Positions 30,901 to 42,530 of a stretch of 64,000 nucleotides of DNA are shown here, piece by piece. The number at the start of each line of letters is the position of its first letter. Positions within the stretch are counted from its first letter, which is position 1. The stretch covers positions 18,207,402 to 18,271,401 of the forward strand of contig OX439002.1 in assembly GCA_949316495.1 (NCBI GenBank), given 5' to 3'. The notes under the pieces are model-generated. The model ran no database searches and was not told the DNA's origin. It saw only the letters and a program-made list of their open reading frames with translations. The stretch is from Amphiduros pacificus (taxonomy: Eukaryota; Annelida; Polychaeta; Phyllodocida; Hesionidae). The translations under genes were made by a program, and so were the position numbers.

Positions 30901-33900
30901 GTGTTAGTAGTGAGGGGTACAAGGTCAGCAAGTTGATGATGTCTCAGCAGTCAGGTGTACTGTGGTGTAAAGTTGCTGTCAGATTGTGTGCCAGAATCTC
31001 ACCAGAATAGTGTGGCTGAGGCAGGTCCTCCACCCCATCTGACATCATTGCCCCCTAATATAACCCTCTCTTGACATTTTCACCTCATATATGATAAACA
31101 GAGTAAGTGGAGTTGTTTTCATGAGAGAAAATTGTTTTCCAGGAAGTGAATTATGAATGTAATTTTGAGCTAACAGTTTGCAATGGGATCCAGTCCTTTT
31201 TGTCAGTAAAGATTTTTGTCAATGAATTTTTAATCTCAAGGATTCTTACCCCTTGTCAAATTATGCCTAATGGGTATTGTCAGAGCCAGCATTGTCTGGG
31301 CTTCCTTTTTATAACACTAGCTTGAGAACAAATAATATTGAGTTGTTTTTTTTTCACACTTTATCCAATAAAGGTTTTTAAATGTTGCGCTTATCAGTGA
31401 CCTTGACCCATATCTCTAGGTCAAATGATGCGATCTTTAAAATATCTTTTTTAATATGATAAGTTGACAACATCTAAAGATTGCAATGATGAATTTCATC
31501 TATATATGCATCTCATCATAGTTTCAAAATTTGCAGACATTAATATTCATATTTTCAGTCTACTTATTGTTTCAAAATGGTGATTTTGATCTTTATTTTA
31601 AAGTTATGTAATCTAATTCCTGAAAATCTTGTGAACATGATAAGTAAAAAAAATGAAGATAAGTAGCATTTCCAAACTTAAATTAAGCGTCTTGGTATTC
31701 CAATAAATTTTATGATTGTTAGTGACATTGACTTTCATTTCAAGGTCATATGACCCAGTATCTTGTAATTTTGGTAAGTTGACAATTGCAGAATTACACT
31801 TATGTGACAGTTTACCACAAAGAAATGATTATCCTACCAAAAAATCATGCTAAAGTCAAAACTCTTAATTAGCATCCTACATCTTTGGATATTTTTCACT
31901 GATGCCCAGATATTTTTTTATTGCCACATGAGGCTAAAATATTTTTGTTGTGGCAATCATGAGCTAGGATATTAAAAAGAACCCCCCCCCCCCAGATGTC
32001 TAATGACCCGTCCCTTATCACCAGGCATTTCTAATCCCAGCACAAGGGAGGGCTTATTGTGTCTGCTGAAGCAGGAAGTGATGCTCAGTGTGTGACACAA
32101 CATGTTAGTAAACACAACAGCAATCAGCAGGCAAAATAAACACTGCAGTAATATGGGGAGAGTGAGCTTCACTGATATAGATCTATCATGCCAGACACTA
32201 TCTCCCCACCATGTATCCTCAGGTACATATGAGAGAGGAAGGCTCCCAACAGGCAAGCCAAGTAGATGCACCAATCATGCTCAGTCTAATACAATGCCTT
32301 CCAAAGCTGCTGTCACAGTTAAGTTTATGTCAGGCAGTTAATTTCCACAGTATGGGAAGATCTTTTTAAAATCATATTATTCCTTCTTTTATTTTATGTC
32401 GTACTTGTTCTGTTCTGACCTTGGTATTTGATGTGATATCAAGACATTGCAAAAATGCCTCATGTCAGGGTAATTCAAACTGAAGTATCAGTTAGAAATG
32501 CTTAATTTGAAACAGTTACCTTCCTTACCTGTGTCAATTGCAATTTTACAAGAAGAGTTGAAGAACACACCTGTATGCTGGTGTTGGGTGAATTGTGAAG
32601 GATATTTTGTTGGAGACTGTACTGGAGGCAGCAGTCCTGGTGTGCTGAGGTTCATATTAAGCCCAGCCCAGCCTGGCAGGGTGACTGATGACATTTGGCT
32701 CTCACCTCCCATGTATATTCCAGCACAATATTCTCATTACCACCCTGGGATTTGTTTATAGAAGAACAATTAGATACTGTATACCGAGAAAAATTCGCGC
32801 CTAGTTATTTTCGCGCCATCGCCGTTTTCGACAGGTTCGCGCCGTTTTATTTTCGCGAATTTTCGATTTCTAGTACATAATATTATCACAAATTACGCTT
32901 TGCAGGTCGAGAACAGAACAAAACAAAACATTTCGAAACACTCTGTTTTGACTTTGTTCTCACTGATTCCAATTATCAGCGTTCACAGTTTTGCATTTCG
33001 TCTTTGTTTCCACTGCTTTGAGTCGTATCTTCCCTTTTTGGCAGAAATGCTTTCACACGTGGATCGATCTTAATTGCATTTTAAATGCTAAATAAAGGTA
33101 TATACATAATATTATCACAAATTACGCTTTGCAGGTCGAGAACAGGACGAAACCATACATTATTGCGCAATATATTAACTATCGTTTTCGCGCTAAAAAC
33201 AAGAGCCTCTTCCCGTCACTTCCGCCTTTCAAAATCATAGGGAGTCTGAAAAGCTAAGACAGTGGGTGGTTAAATATCTGACATACCGTATGTGCCATTT
33301 CAAATCTCTAGTTCTTATATAGGAAAGAGACATGGCGGACAGGCTGACGTGAGTGTCATCACCATTTGGTTTGCAGAGAGCTCGTGTTCAAAATTGCGAC
33401 CACGTGTTGCGTTGAGTTGTGTCTTCCCTTTTGACAGAAATACCTTCACACGTGGATCGATTTTAATTGCGTTTTAAATGATAAATAAAGGTATTTACCC
33501 AATATTATCACAAATCATGCTTCACAGGTCGATAATTTATCCACGAAGTAAAACGTAAATATCATGTACGTGACGTCGCGGTAATTCACGTCCGCAACAC
33601 GAGGAGAAGCCAGGGATCCATCATTGCGCAATATATTAATATTTCAATGCGTGTTCATAGACTCCAATTGATTTCGCGCCAAAAATAAGAGCTTGTCCCC
33701 GTCACTCCCGCTTTTTAACATGACGACTTCGTATTGCGTAATGCATCTTCAATTTCGCGTCCATTTAATTTCGCGAATGACATCCTGGCGCGAATTAACG
33801 CGAAAATAAAAAGGTCGCGAAAATTTGTCTGTATACAGTATATCAACAGCAAGCCCAACAGTGACCAAATCTGAATGATTTATCCAAGCTTATCAATTAT

Positions 33901-36900
33901 TTTGATAATCTTTTGAATTATAAATGAAGTTAGTTTATGACCTGATCATAGAGAATAATCATGATAAGGACAATATCTCTAACTGTGAGTTGCTTGGAAC
34001 TCAAATGTTTGTAACTGAATAAAGGAACCCTTATATCTAACAAAGGTTTTTTATTTACAGTTTTGTAAATCCAATTCTATCAGGAGTTTAATAGGAGTTT
34101 AATGGGGTTTAATGGGAGATATGCCAGTGAGTATTTATGACTATGTTAAAATAGATGTCTTCTGACTGCATGTACTGACCTACTTGCAATGATTTGGTAT
34201 GGTTGATTCAAATTGAAAACATCCTACATTGCGTGATCTTTATCACATCCAAATATCTTTAATGAATGAATTGATGAAAAATATACCAAATAAATGGGGC
34301 TGAATGTTCTAATTATTAAACTGTTACACAAATATTTATTAAAACTGTTTACTATTGTCACAATTATGATCCTCATGAACATTTTATATAGTCATGAGGG
34401 AACCTTCATGCCCATTCATACTCTGCATTACACAGGTAGTATTCAATTACTACCTCTGCAGTCATTACCTTGTTTTTTTTTATCTCATTCAGAGTTTGAA
34501 AATCCCCGAGTCATAAATACTTGCCTTGCTCACAAAAATATCATCAAATCTGAATTGACCAACATTAGTTCATAAACTGTAACCAGTTGTCTTGCACATA
34601 TACTGACCAATCAGTACAACTGCCAGTACAAAACAAATCTATTTTTATTCTTTCACCAATGAGTTGACAGCCAGATTTTTCTGCATACTGATGACTTGTG
34701 CTTGATTCTGTGCGCACATTTATAGCTTTGGTGGCAGGGACTGATATGATAGAGAAGTCCTGCTATGGACGTTAGCCCATTTAAAGCTTATTAATAAAAT
34801 GAGGTTGTAAATATAAGTGTTGACATTTCGCAATCAACATTCATGAAATGTCTGTTAGTAAGCTGTATTTGTTTCCCCCCAGTATGGACACTGTTAATAT
34901 ATATATTTAAACACTTTTGATCCGTATTTTTTATATATGATAAGAGAATAAGTAAAACAAAAAAACGTCAACATTGATCTCCTCATCTGAAATTACTGGC
35001 CAGAGTTCCCAGCTGTTAGTAGTTGAGATATATATTTTCCATTTGGCCTAGATTTTTTTCCCCTTTTTATGATTTTCAAAAAAAATCTAATAGCTATCAG
35101 GTTGCCAAGGAGGCTGTCATTTTGAATAACATGACAAATATTATTAGAGAATCAAGATAACAATTACTGTTGGAGCCAATATAAAGTACCTTTTGATTGG
35201 CTGAAATTATCATCTGTTCTGGGAAATGATTTATAGTTTGTCTGGAAGAAATGCCTCGACAAAAAAAATCTGAAGCCATGCATTACTAAAGCATCAACAG
35301 CCACTGTGTGGTTGCAAAGTATGTCATATATTTAGTTTTTTATTCTTCAAATATGTTCTGCTCCTTCTCAGTTGAGATCGTTGTAAGGTTGGAAGTGTCA
35401 AGAATTTGATTTAATAAACACCACTTGTGTCTCAAACATTTATAGTGCAAAACGTACATTTGATTAATAAATTTAAACTGGATAACAATCAAAATACATA
35501 ACAAATGGCCATAAAAAAACTAATTTGGATAAATCAGATTTATGTATCATATCTATATGATCAGAGTGACAATATATCTGATATCGGAAAGTTTCCTTTC
35601 GAGTGCAAATATATTATTCTATAAATCATGTATATTAAAAAATGATGGAATTCAGATAAAAAGATTTATTGGATAACATTTATGTTTGCATAATTATCAC
35701 TCAAAAAATGATTTATAAATGTGATGATTATATGGTGAAATGTTTGATTTATGGTTGACATCATAAATCATAAATAGAGGTTATTTCTTTGCAGCCATTA
35801 GAATGAGTTGGTCAATCCGGAGCTTTGACCTTATGTAATGTAACGAATTGTTTTCAAGGTGGAAGAAAGTTGCTGGCTGTTAACTAACTACTTCATTGAG
35901 ATGCTTGTGAATGCTTCTTTTTAGCAGCCAAGAGGTGCTGAATCAGATATTTTGCACATGTTGAAACATAGCCAACATTTGTCATTGTTATGATTAGAAA
36001 ATTAGTACAACAAATCAGTTAAGAATTTTTAGTGACATGCATACACAGAACTAGTCAGAAAAAATAGTCAGGGTATGGAAAAAATAGTCAGGGTATGGAC
36101 CAAAACGTTTGGGGAGGGGAGGTGATTTCTTCTTTAGCAAGGTCAATATTTCAAGTCTCATCATGAAATAACTGAAATAATGTTGAAAATGAAGTAAAAA
36201 TCCCAAATTAACAAACTGATATTTCAATAATATACTTTTCCAAACAGATATTTCCAATATACCCTTCACCAATTATAAACGATCCATTCTAAATTACATT
36301 TGAATATATGGAAAGGGCATGTCCACTTGTATGTTTGTGGTGTTGTGCATGAGGATGGACAATAGCCAACTAATTGTAGAGTTGTATGGTAATTGCATGC
36401 TAATGTATAGAATAACTGAATGAGGAGGTAGTACATGACTCGCCATGCAAAGTAAGTTCCTGTTGATGTGCTACAGATATGTTCTTGACTTATATAATCC
36501 TGTCAATTAAAGTAAATGGAAACCTAAAATCAGCCAAATCAATATAAAACCAGTCATGTCACTCATTTAAATAGGATGTTTGTACTAGTGAACTTGTGCC
36601 TCTGTGAATGTCATGTGCCAAGAGACATCTCAAACATAATGCCCTTGGACCACATTTTACTGTTGTAGGACATTGATTTTATTTACATGCATATTTATAT
36701 TTGTTAGGTTCTGTGCCAGAAAATGGTCATTTGTTTATTGATTTGACAAGTAAATATGCATTGCAGAAGAGTCCATCAGGGTTCATGCCTGCTATATTTT
36801 CAGTGATATTGTTAGCTTCATTGTTGAGTGGTTCTAAGGTTGTCCGATACCAAGATTAGCTTTTACCCTGTGATATTGAAGATAGTATATTAGAATAAAA

Positions 36901-39900
36901 TGACAACCTTTCTCATCAGTTACAGTTCATCCAACTGATTGAATTTTCCATTTCTTATAGACATACTCAATTTATCATATAATATTAGTGATAGTCATTT
37001 TGAAGTATTGAAATTATGTACATTTTTTGTCATACAATGGTTTTTTTTACCTGAACTAAATTCAATAATCACTGGTAACTGAACAGCAATGAAATCGTAC
37101 TACTTGATGAAGCCAGCATGCAGACAGCCTTGTTTTGGGTGGCTAGTGATGATGGTGCCTGCATAACAGTGATATAGTACCTCATGATGCTGCTTGCATG
37201 CAGACAGCCTTGTTTGGGTGGCTAGTGATGATGGTGCCTGCATAACAGTGATATAGTACCTCATGATGCTGCTTGCATGCAGACAGCCTTGTTTGGGTGG
37301 CTAGTGATGATGGTGCCTACATAACAGTGATATAGTACCTCATGATGCAGCCAGCATGCAGACAGCCTTGTTTGGGTGGCTAGTGATGATGGTGCCTGCA
37401 TAACAGTGATATAGTACCTCATGATGCAGCTAGCGTGCAGACAGCCTTGTTTGGGTGGCTAGTGATGATGGTGCCTACATAACAGTGATATAGTACCTCA
37501 TGATGCTGCTTGCATGCAGACAGCATGTTTGGGTGGCTAGTGATGATGATGCCTACATAACAGTGATATAGTACCTCATGATGCTGCTAGCATGCAGACA
37601 GCATGTTTGGGTGGCTAGTGATGATGATGCCTACATAACAGTGATATAGTACCTCATGATGCTGCTTGCATGCAGACAGCATGTTTGGGTGGCTAGTGAT
37701 GATGCCTACATAACAGTGATATAGTACCTCATGATGCTGCTAGCATGCAGACAGCCTTGTTTTGGGTGGCTAGTGATGATGATGCCTACATAACAGTGAT
37801 ATAGTACCTCATGATGCTGCTAGCATGCAGACAGCCTTGTTTGGGTGGCTAGTGATGATGGTGCCTGCATAACAGTGATATAGTACCTCATGATGCAGCT
37901 AGCGTGCAGACAGCCTTGTTTGGGTGGCTAGTGATGATGGTGCCTACATAACAGTGATATAGTACCTCATGATGCTGCTTGCATGCAGACAGCATGTTTG
38001 GGTGGCTAGTGATGATGATGCCTACATAACAGTGATATAGTACCTCATGATGCTGCTTGCATGCAGACAGCATGTTTGGGTGGCTAGTGATGATGATGCC
38101 TACATAACAGTGATATAGTACCTCATGATGCTGCTAGCATGCAGACAGCCTTGTTTTGGGTGGCTAGTGATGATGATGCCTACATAACAGTGATATAGTA
38201 CCTCATGATGCTGCTAGCATGCAGACAGCCTTGTTTTGGGTGGCTAGTGATGATGGTGCCTACATAACAGTGATATAGTACCTCATGATGCAGCTAGCGT
38301 GCAGACAGCCTTGTTTGGGTGGCTAGTGATGATGGTGCCTGCATAACAGTGATATAGTACCTCATGATGCTGCTTGCATGCAGACAGCATGTTTGGGTGG
38401 CTAGTGATGATGATGCCTACATAACAGTGATATAGTACCTCATGATGCAGCTAGCATGCAGACAGCCTTGTTTTGGGTGGCTAGTGATGATGATGCCTAC
38501 ATAACAGTGATATAGTACCTCATGATGCTGCTTGCATGCAGACAGCATGTTTGGGTGGCTAGTGATGATGATGCCTACATAACAGTGATATAGTACCTCA
38601 TGATGCAGCCAGCATGCAGACAGCCTTGTTTGGGTGGCTAGTGATGATGGTGCCTACATAACAGTGATATAGTACCTCATGATGCTGCTTGCATGCAGAC
38701 AGCCTTGTTTGGGTGGCTAGTGATGATGATGCCTACATAACAGTGATATAGTACCTCATGATGCTGCTAGCATGCAGACAGCCTTGTTTTGGGTGGCTAG
38801 TGATGACGATGCCTACATAACAGTGATATAGTACCTCATGATGCTGCTTGCATGCAGACAGCCTTGTTTGGGTGGCTAGTGATGATGGTGCCTGCATAAC
38901 AGTGATATAGTACCTCATGATGCAGCTAGCATGCAGACAGCCTTGTTTGGGTGGCTAGTGATGATGATGCCTACATAACAGTGATATAGTACCTCATGAT
39001 GCAGCCAGCATGCAGACAGCATGTTTGGGTGGCTAGTGATGATAATGCCTGCATAACAGTGATATAGTACCTCATGATGCTGCTTGCATGCAGACAGCAT
39101 GTTTGGGTGGCTAGTGATGATGATGCCTACATAACAGTGATATAGTACCTCATGATGCTGCTAGCATGCAGACAGCATGTTTGGGTGGCTAGTGATGATG
39201 ATGCCTACATAACAGTGATATAGTACCTCATGATGCTGCTTGCATGCAGACAGCATGTTTGGGTGGCTAGTGATGATAATGCCTGCATAACAGTGATATA
39301 GTACCTCATGATGCTGCTTGCATGCAGACAGCCTTGTTTGGGTGGCTAGTGATGACGATGCCTGCATAACAGTGATATAGTACCTCATGATGCTGCTTGC
39401 ATGCAGACAGCATGTTTGGGTGGCTAGTGATGATGATGCCTACATAACAGTGATATAGTACCTCATGATGCAGCCAGCATGCAGACAGCATGTTTGGGTG
39501 GCTAGTGATGATAATGCCTGCATAACAGTGATATAGTACCTCATGATGCTGCTTGCATGCAGACAGCATGTTTGGGTGGCTAGTGATGATGATGCCTACA
39601 TAACAGTGATATAGTACCTCGTGATGCTGCTAGCATGCAGACAGCCTTGTTTGGGTGGCTAGTGATGATGATGCCTACATAACAGTGATATAGTACCTCA
39701 TGATGCTGCTAGCATGCAGACAGCCTTGTTTGGGTGGCTAGTGATGACGATGCCTGCATAACAGTGATATAGTACCTCATGATGCTGCTTGCATGCAGAC
39801 AGCATGTTTGGGTGGCTAGTGATGATGATGCCTACATAACAGTGATATAGTACCTCGTGATGCTGCTAGCATGCAGACAGTCTTGTTTGGGTGGCTAGTG

Positions 39901-42202
39901 ATGACGATGCCTGCATAACAGTGATATAGTACCTCATGATGCTGCTTGCATGCAGACAGCATGATTATGCTAATTAATCAAAGGGAACATATCTTCTCGT
40001 TAAAGGGATTAAGCACCGATTTTGAAAAAAACGTTTAAAATTCACATATTGGTGATAAATGTATTTGTCTTTCATGGCCATAAACTTTTTGAAAAATGCA
40101 TCCCCGTCATTGTCTGTAAAACCTATTTGAACATGAACCTAATATAAAGGCCCCTAATGAAAGCACACTCCTTTCTTGGCGTCATTTTCATGTGGAGTGT
40201 CATCATAGAGGCACTGAAAGGTAAAATGACGTCATAAGAGCATGGCAATATGCTTATGACGTCATGAAATGTATTGTCTTTTGATTAGTACCAAAATGAC
40301 GTCAAACATTTTTTTTTTAGCACAACTGTTTGCAAAGATGTGCCTTTTCATGCTCGATTACGTAAGTTTCTCTATTATCGCTCAGGCGCTATCGCAAATC
40401 ATCGATCCGACTTTTGCATGTCATTTCTGTTCTAATTGTCCGATTTACACCAAATTTGAACTAACCTTACGATGATGCCTACATAACAGTGATATAGTAC
40501 CTAATGATGCAGCTAGCATGCAGACAGCCTTGTTTGGGTGGCTAGTGATGATGGTGCCTACATAACAGTGATATAGTACCTCATGATGCTGCTTGCATGC
40601 AGACAGCATGTTTGGGTGGCTAGTGATGATGGTGCCTGCATAACAGTGATATAGTACCTCATGATGCTGCTTGCATGCAGACAGCCTTGTTTGGGTGGCT
40701 AGTGATGATGATGCCTACATAACAGTGATATAGTACCTCATGATGCTGCTAGCATGCAGACAGCCTTGTTTGGGTGGCTAGTGATGATGATGCCTACATA
40801 ATAGTGATATAGTACCTCATGATGCTGCTTGCATGCAGACAGCATGTTTGGGTGGCTAGTGATGATGATGCCTACATAACAGTGATATAGTACCTCATGA
40901 TGCTGCTAGCATGCAGACAGCCTTGTTTGGGTGGCTAGTGATGATGGTGCCTGCATAACAGTGATATAGTACCTCATGATGCAGCTAGCATGCAGACAGC
41001 ATGTTTGGGTGGCTAGTGATGATGATGCCTGCATAACAGTGATATAGTACCTAATGATGCAGCTAGCATGCAGACAGCCTTGTTTGGGTGGCTAGTGATG
41101 ATGATGCCTACATAACAGTGATATAGTACCTAATGATGCAGCTAGCATGCAGACAGCCTTGTTTGGGTGGCTAGTGATGACGATGCCTACATAACAGTGA
41201 TATAGTACCTCATGATGCTGCTTGCATGCAGACAGCCTTGTTTGGGTGGCTAGTGATGATGGTGCCTGTATTCAGAGTTACATTTATATATCTGCTTAGA
41301 GGCAAAGCACATCTCTAATGATATCAAATTATATTTTGGAACTTGTGTAATATATTGATTTCCACATATATAGCCTTGTTATTTTCATCATTATTGGCAA
41401 CTATAGAGTGTACACTCTGCACTGTGATCACCCTACATCAAAGGGTTCCAGGGATTATACTTGATCAGAGGGAACTTGTAATCAATCATTTTATGACCAA
41501 TGATCATTTCTAGTTATGACAGCAAATATATTAAACAGAAACAAAACGAAATAGTCCTACTTAAATTGAAGAAACATTTTGGGGTGCAAATTGACATGCC
41601 CCCCAGGAAGATTTTAAATTAATTTTATCATCTGAATTATCTTTTTTTTTTAATCATTTGATTTTTTTGTAATCAATATGATAATTACTGCCTATGAATT
41701 AAATGTCAATTTTGTTTCAAATTGTTTGGGGTAATTTGAATCCATCAAATGTGCAAAGACAAAAACAAATTACCCTTTGGAATTAATTGCTGGATTGGCA
41801 TATTTGTCAGAACGAATGCGAAATAAAATTATTTGGACATTTAGTCACGAGTTGATATCATGTATACATTGTAAAATGGGAAGATAAGCGTGTGTCTATT
41901 GTGTGTTTGCAGGTTGGTTGTCAGACAGGACGGGATCGTATGACTTGACTTTTTACAGTGCTGGCATAGGCATTCTCATATCAGGCCTGATGCTGTGTGC
42001 TATTCCGTGGCTGTATAGATGTGACAAACTCTACCAGAGCAAGCACCAGCAAGACAATGAATCTAAAAGCTCTACCTGCTCTCCATCATCCAGCCCCTCT
42101 CATTCCATTCAACAAAATGGCCATGCCAGGGTGGAGAAAATGCACTCGTATTCCAGTGTTCCTGAACTTCTTGTTATCACTCATGTTGAATCTACAGTGT
42201 AA
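21908..42202 (+). CDS. SLC16 monocarboxylate transporter-like protein
   Basis: Two coding exons, 21908-23849 and 41913-42202, join in phase 1 (GPPLAG-WLSDRTG) to give 743 aa. The exon with the start begins at 21755 after TTTTCAG. ATG 21908 is the first in-frame Met after an in-frame stop. The N-terminus is Ser-rich, then PDGGWGW (40-46, the SLC16 signature) opens TM1. The second signature lies at 163-183 (YYFEKKRAFATGIAVAG). Six helices are followed by a long cytosolic loop (about 225-490) with two acidic Glu runs, then TM7-12 and a Ser-rich tail ending ESTV. SLC16 proteins are plasma-membrane carriers of monocarboxylates or other small organic or aromatic solutes. The loop length suits the MCT12/MCT9/MCT14-like orphan group, so the substrate is not assignable. 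The final intron is 18.06 kb. Confidence 0.92.
23850..29072 (+). other. SLC16 final intron, proximal part
   Basis: AT-rich intron sequence with no supported exon. Around 24600-24720 there is a degenerate block (GGATGACCTTCACC, TTTTCAAGGTCAG) of the kind repeated at 29.4-29.6 kb and 31.4-31.8 kb. A C-run lies at about 25737-25745. Confidence 0.5.
29073..29302. mobile_element. Short MITE with ACCGTA termini
   Basis: This 230-bp non-coding element starts ACCGTATTTACTTGTATA and ends with the complement of ACCGTAAATACTCATGTA. Between them are TATAAGACGAC words in both orientations. No clear target-site duplication can be seen. Similar ACCGTA...ATAAGACG elements are widespread in invertebrates, probably as hAT-type derivatives; that assignment is from general knowledge, not shown here. 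Confidence 0.65.
29303..29400. mobile_element. Fragment sharing a module with the 32.8-kb element
   Basis: About 60 bp here (GGATCGATTTTAATTTCATT, ...AAATAAAGGTATTTACCC) recurs at 33061-33118 and 33451-33510 inside the composite element. It directly abuts the 29.07-kb MITE. It is probably a truncated relative into which, or beside which, the MITE inserted. Confidence 0.5.
29401..31970. repeat. Intron stretch with degenerate GGTCA-rich interspersed repeats
   Basis: Several blocks look like fragments of one dispersed family: 29405-29600 has two half-units with TGACACACMTAAGC and CAAGGTCACCGG, 31385-31445 has GTGACCTTGACCC, and 31715-31780 has CATTTCAAGGTCATATGACC. They are rich in AAGGTCA/TGACCT nuclear-receptor half-sites. 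No coding exon is supported. Borders are vague. Confidence 0.35.
31971..32776 (+). other. Intron sequence, no recognised feature
   Basis: No exon or repeat could be supported apart from a C-run at about 31982-31993. Open frames on both strands at 32102-32341 and 32498-32761 lack splice context and any recognisable family. Confidence 0.4.
32777..33838. mobile_element. 1.06-kb composite non-autonomous DNA element, TA-flanked
   Basis: Inverted termini begin CTGTATACCGAGAAAAATT on the left and, in complement, CTGTATACAGACAAATTTT on the right. TA lies immediately outside each end (32775-32776 and 33839-33840). The interior is rich in TTCGCG words and holds serial copies of a module with ATAATATTATCACAAATTACG (near 32880, 33110 and, diverged, 33505). 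A second module, ATTTTAAATGATAAATAAAG-like, occurs near 33070 and 33470. There is no transposase frame. A TA target fits the Tc1/mariner group but does not prove it. Confidence 0.65.
33839..34419 (+). other. Intron sequence, no recognised feature
   Basis: AT-rich, with no supported exon or repeat apart from a short local triplication (GGAGTTTAAT near 34083-34110). Confidence 0.4.
34420..34790 (+). mobile_element. Single copy of the TACTCTGC interspersed element
   Basis: This copy starts TACTCTGCATTACACAGG and proceeds through CAAAAATATCATCAAATCTG, AACTGCCAGTACAAAAC, AGCCAGATTTTTCTG and GGTGGCAGGGACTGATATG to TCCTGCTATGG. The same order of blocks occurs in copies near 53.2-54.9 kb and 61.5-62.1 kb. 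It is non-coding and unnamed. The copy lies in the SLC16 final intron in the same orientation as the right-hand copies of the duplicated region. Confidence 0.65.
34791..37103 (+). other. Intron sequence, no recognised feature
   Basis: AT-rich intron. The only structure noticed is a short direct repeat at about 36056-36100 (AAAAAATAGTCAGGGTATGG twice). Confidence 0.4.
37104..41272. repeat. 78/79-bp minisatellite array, interrupted once
   Basis: About 46 units built from CATGATGCTGCTTGCATGCA, GACAGCCTTGTTTGGGTGG, CTAGTGATGATG and GCCTACATAACAGTGATATA. Variants recur in shuffled combinations: CTTGCATG/CTAGCATG/CCAGCATG/CTAGCGTG, CCTTGTTT/CATGTTT, GATGGTG/GATGATG/GACGATG, and CCTGC/CCTAC. The CATGTTT form makes a 78-bp unit (26 codons), so runs stay open on the minus strand as a repeat beginning MLSACKQHHEVLYHCY. 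That is a by-product of length, since 79-bp units break it. The array is split by unrelated DNA at 39964-40470. Confidence 0.95.
39964..40470. mobile_element. 507-bp interspersed element inside the 78-bp array
   Basis: Non-repeat DNA breaks the array. The left array arm stops within CAGACAGCATG and the right arm resumes at GATGATGCC, so about 18-20 bp of the expected unit is missing and no target duplication is visible. The element carries three perfect TGACGTCA words (40227-40234, 40257-40264, 40297-40304). It matches a decayed copy in a PICK1 intron (8345-8505) over its second half. No coding frame or inverted termini were found, and the family is unknown. Confidence 0.65.
41273..41912 (+). 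other. SLC16 final intron, distal end
   Basis: AT-rich unique-looking sequence ending at the acceptor GTGTTTGCAG (41903-41912) of the last coding exon. Confidence 0.5.
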
Positions 42203-42530
42203 AGCCAAAAGAGCATTGTCTGTTTACCATGGAGATTGCCATTGTGAATGTGGTAATCGTTGTTTGTGGTATTTTATTTATCCATGACAGAAGCAATATT
42301 ATTTTCATATATATTTAAATTATGCATTTATTAATGTTTGTACATGTTCAGGAAGTTAGATTTAGAAATGCTAAAACTCATATTCTCAATTTGATTTCAT
42401 AGTTATTTATTTTTAAAAATTATATGTGATTATTCAGTACAGGGTTTAAATGTAATAACAGTGAACTTAAAAAGCTATTTAAATGAGTGCACGCACAAGT
42501 TATGTTCAAATAAAGCAATATTTTGCCAAC
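42203..42530 (+). other. SLC16 3' UTR (minimum)
   Basis: Trailer from the TAA at 42200-42202 to a canonical AATAAA at 42509-42514. A T/G-containing stretch follows it. A longer 3' UTR cannot be excluded: another AATAAA occurs near 47515. Confidence 0.5.

Noticed and set aside
37888-39569. Minus-strand HHEVLYHCY repeat frames
   Set aside because: They come from 78-bp minisatellite units, and interspersed 79-bp units interrupt them.
37104-41272. CRISPR-like array
   Set aside because: Units are contiguous tandem repeats with no unique spacers, and the context is a eukaryotic intron.
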